A DNA stretch of 64,000 nt from positions 62,001 to 126,000 of the forward strand of contig CAJUGX010000004.1 in assembly GCA_910586385.1 (NCBI GenBank), in the 5' to 3' direction. A program made the position numbers and the translations under genes. The DNA comes from an uncultured Christensenella sp. GTDB taxonomy: Bacteria; Bacillota; Clostridia; Christensenellales; UBA1242. Positions 58,115-64,000 of this stretch are shown here, one piece after another (the stretch's first letter is position 1; every line of letters begins with the position of its first letter). The notes beneath the pieces were generated by a model. That model worked only from the letters and a program-made list of their open reading frames with translations, was not told where the DNA came from and did no database searches.

Positions 58115-60760
58115 CTATTTGCTGAAAAGTCCCTTTTTCTTTCTTGGATATCTGATTGCAGCTTGAGCAGCAGCAAGTCTTGCGATAGGAACTCTGAATG
58201 GTGAGCATGAAACATAGTTGAGTCCAACTCTATGGCAGAATTCGATAGATGTTGGTTCTCCACCGTGTTCTCCACAGATTCCAAGTTTGATATCTGGTCT
58301 TGTGCTTCTTCCAAGTTCAGCAGCGATTCTAATCATCTTACCAACGCCGTTTTGGTCAAGTCTTTGGAATGGATCATTTTCAAAAATCTTCTTTTGATAA
58401 TAAACATCGAGGAACTTGCCTGCGTCATCTCTTGAGAAACCAAATGTCATTTGAGTAAGGTCATTTGTTCCGAATGAGAAGAATTCAGCATATTTTGCAA
58501 TTTGGTCAGCAGTGATTGCAGCTCTTGGGATTTCGATCATAGTACCAACTTTATAGTGCATTGAAACTTTGTTTTCATCCAAGATTCTGTCTGCTGTTGC
58601 AGTAACGATATCTTTTACATATTTGTATTCAACTGAATCACAAGTGATAGGAATCATGATTTCAGGAACAACTTCAATCTTGTCTTCTTTTTGAACTTCG
58701 ATTGCAGCTTTGATAACAGCTTCTGTTTGCATTTCAGCGATTTCTGGATAAGTAACCGCAAGTCTAAGACCACGGTGCCCCATCATTGGGTTGAATTCGT
58801 GCAAACTTTCAACTGTTGCTTTAAGTTCTGCAAATGTCAATCCCATCTCTTTTGCAAGAGCCTTGATTTCTTCATCCTTGTGTGGAAGGAATTCGTGAAG
58901 AGGTGGATCAAGGAAACGGATAGTAACGCTCTTTCCTTGCATTGCCTTGAAGATGCCTTTGAAATCTTTTTGTTGCATTGGCAAAATCTTCTTGAGAGCT
59001 TTCTTTCTCTCTTCAACAGTAGAAGAAACGATCATTTCTCTCACTGCAGCAATTCTGTCTGCTTCAAAGAACATATGTTCAGTTCTGCAAAGACCAACAC
59101 CTTCTGCACCAAAACCAAATGCAACTTTTGCATCTCTTGGATTGTCAGCGTTTGTTCTTACTTGCAAATCTCTATACTTGTCAGCCCAAGCCATGATTGT
59201 GGCAAACTCGCCAGAGATTTTTGCTTCAACAGTTGCAACTTCACCATCGTAAATCTTTCCTGTTGAGCCGTCAAAAGAGATAACGTCTCCTTCTTTATAT
59301 TTCTTTCCACCCAAAGTGAATGATTTTCCGTCATCAGCAAACTTGAGTGCAGAGCATCCAGCAACACAGCATGTACCCATACCACGAGCAACAACGGCAG
59401 CGTGAGAAGTCATACCTCCACGAGCAGTGAGGATCCCTTGGCTGGCAGCCATTCCTTCGATGTCTTCTGGAGATGTTTCAAGTCTTACAAGAACAACTTT
59501 ATTTTTCTTTCCGTCTTCTTTTGCTTTTTCAGCAGTGAAAACAATTTTTCCGCAAGCAGCACCTGGAGAAGCTGGAAGAGCCTCACCAATAACTTTTGCC
59601 TTCTTGATTGCAGCATCGTCAAATGTTGGGTGAAGAAGTGCATCAAGTTGTGCAGGATCAATCATAAGAAGTGCTTGTTTTTCGTCAATCATACCTTCAG
59701 AAACAAGGTCAACAGCGATTTTGAGAGCAGCCTTTGCTGTACGCTTACCATTTCTTGTCTGAAGCATATAGAGTTTGCCATTCTCAATGGTAAATTCCAT
59801 ATCTTGCATATCTTTATAGTGCTTTTCAAGTTTCTTTGTGATTGCAACAAATTGTGCGTAAACTTCTGGATTTTGTTCTTCAAGTTGAGCGATTGGTTGT
59901 GGAGTACGGATTCCAGCAACAACGTCTTCCCCTTGTGCGTTCATCAAATATTCTCCGTAAAGAACATTTTCACCAGTTGATGGGTTTCTTGTGAAAGCAA
60001 CACCTGTTCCGCTTTCATCTCCCATGTTTCCAAACACCATTGATTGAATGTTTACAGCAGTACCCCAACTATATGGGATTCCGTGCATCTTTCTATATAC
60101 ATTTGCTCTGTCGTTATCCCAAGAACGGAAAACAGCCTTAACCGCTTCCATAAGTTGAGTTTCAGGTTCTTGTGGGAATTCAACCTTTTGTGATTGTTTG
60201 TAGAGTTTCTTGAAAAGTTTAACAATTTCTTTCAAATCGTCAGCAGTGAGGTCTTTGTCAAACTTAACCCCTTTCTTTTCTTTGATTTCGTCAAGGATTC
60301 TTTCATACTTTGACTTGTCTTGTTGCATAACAACATCACTGAACATTTGGATAAATCTACGATATGAATCGTATGCAAATCTTGGGTTGTTTGTAAGTTT
60401 TGCCAAACCTTCAACAACAGTGTCGTTGAGTCCAAGGTTGAGGATTGTGTCCATCATACCAGGCATTGAAACTCTTGCTCCAGAACGAACAGAAACAAGG
60501 AGTGGATTGTTTGGATCACCCAAAGTCTTTCCTGTTGTCTTTTCAAGTTTTGCAAGGTTTGCTTTGATTTGTGCCTGAATGTCAGCATTGATTTGTCTTC
60601 CATCATCATAATACTTTGTGCAGGCTTCTGTTGTGATTGTGAAGCCTTGAGGAACAGGAAGTCCAATTCTTGTCATTTCAGCAAGGTTTGCACCTTTTCC
60701 GCCAAAAAGCGCTTTGTTTTTGCCATCTGCTTCTTTAAAAGCGTAAACATATTTTTTCAT
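58115..60760 (-). CDS. ppdK: pyruvate, phosphate dikinase
   Basis: An 881-residue protein, the normal size: N-terminal ATP-grasp nucleotide domain (FGGKGANLAEM start), central phospho-His domain (GGMTSHAAVVARGMG, catalytic His) and C-terminal PEP/pyruvate barrel (GLCRTEHMFF, GICGEHGGEP with the catalytic Cys). It interconverts pyruvate, ATP, Pi with PEP, AMP, PPi; many anaerobes use it in glycolysis or gluconeogenesis. It has its own promoter and terminator. Confidence 0.97.
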   Translation of the reverse strand: MKKYVYAFKEADGKNKALFGGKGANLAEMTRIGLPVPQGFTITTEACTKYYDDGRQINADIQAQIKANLAKLEKTTGKTLGDPNNPLLVSVRSGARVSMPGMMDTILNLGLNDTVVEGLAKLTNNPRFAYDSYRRFIQMFSDVVMQQDKSKYERILDEIKEKKGVKFDKDLTADDLKEIVKLFKKLYKQSQKVEFPQEPETQLMEAVKAVFRSWDNDRANVYRKMHGIPYSWGTAVNIQSMVFGNMGDESGTGVAFTRNPSTGENVLYGEYLMNAQGEDVVAGIRTPQPIAQLEEQNPEVYAQFVAITKKLEKHYKDMQDMEFTIENGKLYMLQTRNGKRTAKAALKIAVDLVSEGMIDEKQALLMIDPAQLDALLHPTFDDAAIKKAKVIGEALPASPGAACGKIVFTAEKAKEDGKKNKVVLVRLETSPEDIEGMAASQGILTARGGMTSHAAVVARGMGTCCVAGCSALKFADDGKSFTLGGKKYKEGDVISFDGSTGKIYDGEVATVEAKISGEFATIMAWADKYRDLQVRTNADNPRDAKVAFGFGAEGVGLCRTEHMFFEADRIAAVREMIVSSTVEERKKALKKILPMQQKDFKGIFKAMQGKSVTIRFLDPPLHEFLPHKDEEIKALAKEMGLTFAELKATVESLHEFNPMMGHRGLRLAVTYPEIAEMQTEAVIKAAIEVQKEDKIEVVPEIMIPITCDSVEYKYVKDIVTATADRILDENKVSMHYKVGTMIEIPRAAITADQIAKYAEFFSFGTNDLTQMTFGFSRDDAGKFLDVYYQKKIFENDPFQRLDQNGVGKMIRIAAELGRSTRPDIKLGICGEHGGEPTSIEFCHRVGLNYVSCSPFRVPIARLAAAQAAIRYPRKKKGLFSK

Positions 60761-60791
60761 AAATAAAACATCTCCTTTTTATTACGAGAAT

Positions 60792-60820
60792 ATTATACCA
60801 AAATACAGCGACAATGCCAA
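60792..60820 (-). promoter_or_regulatory. promoter of ppdK
   Basis: TTGGCA (60815-60820), a 17-nt spacer and TATAAT (60792-60797) on the minus strand. Confidence 0.8.
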
Positions 60821-60854
60821 ACAAAAATCACACAAAATATTTTTTTTCAAAAAA

Positions 60855-60882
60855 ATTGTGACACAACAAACTATGTCACAAT
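60855..60882 (-). terminator. intrinsic terminator of the 247-residue protein gene
   Basis: ATTGTGACA and TGTCACAAT pair with a 10-nt loop and TTTTTTT on the minus strand, 42 nt past the stop codon. Confidence 0.88.
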
Positions 60883-60923
60883 CATTTCAAAACTTTTCAA
60901 TGTGAAAATCAAGCCAAATGGAA

Positions 60924-61667
60924 TTATTGCTTTCCAACCGACTTCCCGTCGACGACAAATTGTACATTTCCAGAAGCATTCTGCCACCCAACTTCTTTCT
61001 TCTCGACCTGAGCCAACACTGGCGTCACAGTCATAAAATTGTCTACACTTGTCATGACAACTGGAACAACCATTGCCCTTTCTTCATCTGTGCAACCCTC
61101 AAGCACCAAATCCTCTGATTGCCCTCTAAGATTGTTGGCCTCATCATAATTGTTGTCACAATCGGTGGAGCCAAATTGTTTTGCCCTTGCGATGAGGTTT
61201 AGGCTGATAAGATCCATGGTTTTCGCCACACCCGCCTTGCAGTCCTCTTTGTTCATCCAAATATAATCAATCCCTCCAAACTTGACAACTGGCGCTCTAC
61301 CGACCAAACGTTTTTTGTTTTTTGATTTTTTATCCCAAACGATAGCCTTTCTTTTTTCTTCCCTTTCACTTTTAACCACAGCACTTTCTTCATTGTACCA
61401 AACTTGAAGCCCAACACGAAGCCCCGTGTCTGTGTTTGCTGGTGAATATGAAACAAGTCCACCATAAAAACCAACATAAATCACCCATCCGTTTTCCGCT
61501 TTGTTTCGAGTGAAATACCATCCAGTTTTTGTCCCCTTGTTTTCAAAAGCACCTTGCTCTCTTGCCTTGTCAGTAAGTTCAGCAGATGCAAAAACAGGAA
61601 ACTTTTCCAAAAGTCTTTCCAAATCTCTTACACTGATTTGGTAAACTCTAAGTCTCAATTCTGCCAT
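60924..61667 (-). CDS. protein of unknown function
   Basis: A 247-residue soluble protein: RVYQISVRDLERLLEKFPV at the start, a beta-rich Trp/Tyr/Gly centre (KTGWYFTRNKAENGWVIYVG), a basic stretch (KSKNKKRLVGR) and an acidic C-terminal half. No family recognised. AAGGAG-type site upstream of the ATG. Monocistronic. Confidence 0.65.
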   Translation of the reverse strand: MAELRLRVYQISVRDLERLLEKFPVFASAELTDKAREQGAFENKGTKTGWYFTRNKAENGWVIYVGFYGGLVSYSPANTDTGLRVGLQVWYNEESAVVKSEREEKRKAIVWDKKSKNKKRLVGRAPVVKFGGIDYIWMNKEDCKAGVAKTMDLISLNLIARAKQFGSTDCDNNYDEANNLRGQSEDLVLEGCTDEERAMVVPVVMTSVDNFMTVTPVLAQVEKKEVGWQNASGNVQFVVDGKSVGKQ

Positions 61668-61769
61668 AAAATCTCCTTTTTTTGATGTGGCATTCGGCTA
61701 TTTTACCAGATTTTCAGCAAAAATGCAACCACCAGTCACTCAAAACCAGTTTCATGCCGTTTTGATATA

Positions 61770-61795
61770 AAAAGAAAGAGGGATTGCACCCCTCC
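61770..61795 (-). terminator. intrinsic terminator of engB
   Basis: GAGGG and CCCTC pair around GTGCAAT on the minus strand, followed by TTTCTTTTT, 16 nt past the stop codon. Confidence 0.7.
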
Positions 61796-61810
61796 GACTA
61801 TTACTTATAT

Positions 61811-62404
61811 TTATATATTGTTTTCTTCAACCAAAGTTTCTATATATTGCAAAAGATTTTCTTTTCCAACTCCCGTCTCTGAAGAGAACGGGATGATCAT
61901 CTCTCGTCTTATGCCAAGCTCTTTGGACACCATGCTCGCAGCTTGTGGCACTTTTGACTTTGCAAGTTTGTCCACCTTGGTCATTATCACCATGAAAGGT
62001 ATTTGATAAGAATTCAAAAACTCAAGCATCATGTGGTCAAGTTCGGTCGGCTTAATTCGACAGTCAAGCAAAACAAAAACCGTCTTGAGGTTTGGAGACT
62101 GCAAGAGGTAGTCCTCCATAAGTCCCGCCCAGTTTGCAATATGCTTGTGTCCAGTCTTGGCATAACCATATCCCGGCAAGTCCACAATCCTAAACTTCTC
62201 ATTTGCCACAAAATAGTTTACCATTTTTGTAAGCCCCGGAGTTGATGAAGTCTTTGCCAAATTCTTTTTGCCAGTTAGACAATTGATAAGAGAGGACTTG
62301 CCGACATTACTTCTGCCGACAAACGCAAACTCCATCATTTCATCCTTGAGGATGTCCTCCGCTTTGACAACGGAAGTCAAATATCTTGCACTAGTTATCT
62401 TCAT
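61811..62404 (-). CDS. engB: ribosome biogenesis GTP-binding protein EngB (YihA/YsxC)
   Basis: A 197-residue GTPase with G1 GRSNVGKSS (near 30-38), G3 DLPGYGYA (near 76), G4 TKVDKLAKS and the Switch I STPGLTK. It takes part in large-subunit assembly. The start at 62404 (MKITSARYL) fits the family; the upstream ribosome binding site is weak. It diverges from the GtrA gene. Confidence 0.96.
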   Translation of the reverse strand: MKITSARYLTSVVKAEDILKDEMMEFAFVGRSNVGKSSLINCLTGKKNLAKTSSTPGLTKMVNYFVANEKFRIVDLPGYGYAKTGHKHIANWAGLMEDYLLQSPNLKTVFVLLDCRIKPTELDHMMLEFLNSYQIPFMVIMTKVDKLAKSKVPQAASMVSKELGIRREMIIPFSSETGVGKENLLQYIETLVEENNI

Positions 62405-62481
62405 ATGTACATAATACCACATACAACAAATTTTCTCAAACACAATTTGGCACAAAACATCACAAAAAGTCCTTCGTTTGC

Positions 62482-62511
62482 TTGACTAGTCAACTCTCGA
62501 TTTTCTATAAT
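62482..62511 (+). promoter_or_regulatory. promoter of the GtrA gene, apparently leaderless
   Basis: TTGACT (62482-62487), 18 nt and TATAAT (62506-62511). The expected start point is at or within a base of the ATG at 62518, and no Shine-Dalgarno sequence is present. Confidence 0.7.
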
Positions 62512-62517
62512 ACACAT

Positions 62518-62958
62518 ATGAAAAATTTTATTAAGGTTGTCAAATTTACATTATTTTCGATTTCCGCAGGGATTATACAGTTTGCTATCACATCCTTGAT
62601 GGATGATGTTTTACATATTCATTATTGGGTATCATATCTCACTGGTTTGGTGCTGTCAGTGATTTGGAATTTCACCTTCAATCGCAAATTCACTTTCAAA
62701 GCAGCAAACAATATTCCTATTGCAATGTGCTTGGCTTTGCTGTTTTATGTAGGATTCACACCCGCATCAACTTTTTGGGGAATTGCACTGGATAATGCCA
62801 AAGTGCCTGGGATGCTTATCACAGTAATTTCAATGATTGCAAATTTCATACTTGAATTTTTGTGGCAACAATTTGTTGTGTTTAGAAAAGCAGAAGGCAG
62901 TGCGGTTGATCAAGATGAAGAAACTTTCAAAAAAATCATGAAAGCAATAAAGGGCTGA
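62518..62958 (+). CDS. GtrA-family membrane protein
   Basis: A 146-residue GtrA/DPMS-type protein with four membrane segments (about 5-25, 33-55, 70-90, 98-120) and the NFTFNRKFTFK block. GtrA proteins move or hold undecaprenyl-linked sugars for surface glycan addition. The mRNA seems leaderless. It may support cell-surface glycosylation in the same cell as the GT80-like lipoprotein, but no direct link is shown. Confidence 0.88.
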   Translation: MKNFIKVVKFTLFSISAGIIQFAITSLMDDVLHIHYWVSYLTGLVLSVIWNFTFNRKFTFKAANNIPIAMCLALLFYVGFTPASTFWGIALDNAKVPGMLITVISMIANFILEFLWQQFVVFRKAEGSAVDQDEETFKKIMKAIKG

Positions 62959-62977
62959 TCGCCCTTTTCTTTTTTCA
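62949..62977 (+). terminator. intrinsic terminator of the GtrA gene
   Basis: AAAGGGC and GCCCTTT with a 5-nt loop, followed by TCTTTTTT; it overlaps the stop codon. Confidence 0.88.
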
Positions 62978-63057
62978 ATTTTTTACCCATTCTAAAAACC
63001 CAAGAGCTCACCTTTCTCTTGTTTTGTTCATACAAATCAAAATAGGAGATTTTTTAT

Positions 63058-64000
63058 ATGGCAAATTATTTTGGAACAGACGGAGTTCGTGGTGAATATG
63101 GAAAAAATCTCACCACTGACCTCGCTTTTTCTGTCGGAAACGCACTTTCTCAAATCAAAACAAAACCAAAGGTCCTCATAGGTCATGACACAAGAGTTTC
63201 TGCTGACGCGCTAAAACTTGCAGTCAGCACAGGGATCGTCCAAGGTGGTGGAACCGTTATTGATGTTGGAATCATCCCAACTGCTGGGGTGTCTTTTTTG
63301 ACTCAGTCCGAACACTGTGATTTCGGCATAGTCATCACCGCCTCACACAACCCACCAAACTGCAACGGAATCAAAGTTTTTGGCTCAGATGGAAAAAAAC
63401 TTTCTGACACTGATGAAGAATTTTTGGAGGAGTTTTTCAAAAATACATACACTTGTCAAAAGTGTGGAAAATTCATCAAAAAAGACACATTGAAAAACAA
63501 ATATATTTCACACCTTAAAAATTGCACCGCTTTGACATTTGAAGATATGCACATATGCATTGATGCAAGCAATGGAGCAAGTTTCAGCCTTGCACCGAAA
63601 GTTTTCAGAGGTAAAAATGCACACGTAGATTGTTTTTCATGCAAAAACAATGGCTCAAAGATAAATATTGATTGCGGTTCGCTCAATCCAAGCATTTTGG
63701 CAAACAAGGTCAAATTGCACAAAGCAGATGTCGGGTTCGCCTTTGACGGTGACGCTGACAGAGTGATTGCAGTGAGCGGAAATGGAACAATTTTTGATGG
63801 TGACAAACTGCTTTATATTTTGGCCACACACATGAAAGAAAAAGGACAATTGTATGCAAATTCCGTAGTGGGAACAAGCCACACAAACAGTGGAATTATG
63901 GTCGCTCTCAACAAGCACAAAATCAATCTTATTCGCACTGACATCGGCGACAAATATGTCATCGAGGCAATGGAAAAAATGAATCTCGTGCTTGGTGGTG
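63058..64000 (+). CDS. glmM: phosphoglucosamine mutase GlmM (5' part)
   Basis: Only the first 314 codons are in the window; the frame runs off the end. It begins MANYFGTDGVRGEYG, has the phosphoserine loop ITASHNPPNCNG (near 97-108) and the metal loop FDGDADRVIAV (near 229-239). GlmM converts glucosamine-6-phosphate to glucosamine-1-phosphate, a step toward UDP-GlcNAc, the substrate of MurA. TAGGAG lies upstream of the ATG. A Cys-containing stretch, TCQKCGKFIKKD, near 131 is unusual for the family and could be a local insertion. Confidence 0.93.
   Translation, partial: MANYFGTDGVRGEYGKNLTTDLAFSVGNALSQIKTKPKVLIGHDTRVSADALKLAVSTGIVQGGGTVIDVGIIPTAGVSFLTQSEHCDFGIVITASHNPPNCNGIKVFGSDGKKLSDTDEEFLEEFFKNTYTCQKCGKFIKKDTLKNKYISHLKNCTALTFEDMHICIDASNGASFSLAPKVFRGKNAHVDCFSCKNNGSKINIDCGSLNPSILANKVKLHKADVGFAFDGDADRVIAVSGNGTIFDGDKLLYILATHMKEKGQLYANSVVGTSHTNSGIMVALNKHKINLIRTDIGDKYVIEAMEKMNLVLGG

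Noticed and set aside
1..64000. CRISPR arrays, insertion sequences and rRNA genes
   Set aside because: No regularly spaced repeats, transposase frames or rRNA-like sequence were seen anywhere in the window.

Overview
The window reads as chromosome from a spore-forming, anaerobic, low-GC Bacillota of the Clostridia type. The evidence is a set of sporulation genes (spoIIGA, sigE, sigG, spoIVA, spoVG, spoIIR, sleB, ypeB), SigA-like promoters, AAGGAGG-type ribosome binding sites, FeoAB iron uptake and a thioredoxin reductase with degenerate NADPH motifs. MurE carries a DNPR motif, which points to diaminopimelate peptidoglycan. I cannot name the genus. Most housekeeping genes lie on the minus strand. 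Plus-strand genes are mostly short, singly transcribed or accessory.

Layout. 1-6.9 kb: fakA, asp23 and rpmB, then an operon of a GT80-like sialyltransferase lipoprotein and a membrane protein, then a flavin thioredoxin reductase with a Nudix hydrolase. 6.9-8.8 kb: a candidate small RNA diverging from an unusual HTH/hydrolase/methyltransferase fusion. 8.8-14.1 kb: rplM-rpsI, a lipoprotein, and a cadmium/zinc efflux ATPase with its ArsR-type repressor and two operators. 14.2-18.7 kb, the most accessory stretch: tRNA-Arg(CCU), a zinc-ribbon/HEPN-like protein, a small palindrome-controlled transcript, an HTH protein coupled to an SDR, and a DUF421 protein. 18.7-29 kb: LysR, a phosphopantetheinyl transferase, spoIVA, plsY, der, feoAB and nrdR. 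29-36 kb: ylmC, sigG, sigE, spoIIGA, ftsZ and ftsA. 36-52.5 kb: a DUF2207 protein, serS, a SHOCT protein and a long division/cell-wall cluster (murC, alpha/beta hydrolase, murF, ddl, murE, mraY, murD, ftsW, murA, ftsQ). murG is missing from its usual place between ftsW and murA. 52.5-64 kb: spoVG, the spoIIR-sleB-ypeB set, a SPOCS/LysM spore protein, veg, ppdK, engB, a GtrA protein and the start of glmM.

The genes form three linked programmes: peptidoglycan synthesis and division, entry into and exit from sporulation, and envelope surface variation. Promoter sequences tie the first two together. ftsA has a perfect Spo0A box inside its promoter spacer, spoIIGA has a SigA-like promoter with the 22-bp spacing known from Spo0A-activated promoters, and sigG has a SigF-like promoter.

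The most striking pattern is three runs of exactly nine G (coding strand). They are the only G/C homopolymers of that length I could find. Each lies between the -35 and -10 regions of a promoter driving an envelope protein: the GT80-like lipoprotein, a second lipoprotein and the SHOCT membrane protein. This is the architecture of slipped-strand promoter phase variation and suggests a small surface-variation regulon. Other candidates for new biology are the HEPN-like gene beside tRNA-Arg with its neighbouring small transcript, and the HTH/hydrolase/methyltransferase fusion.
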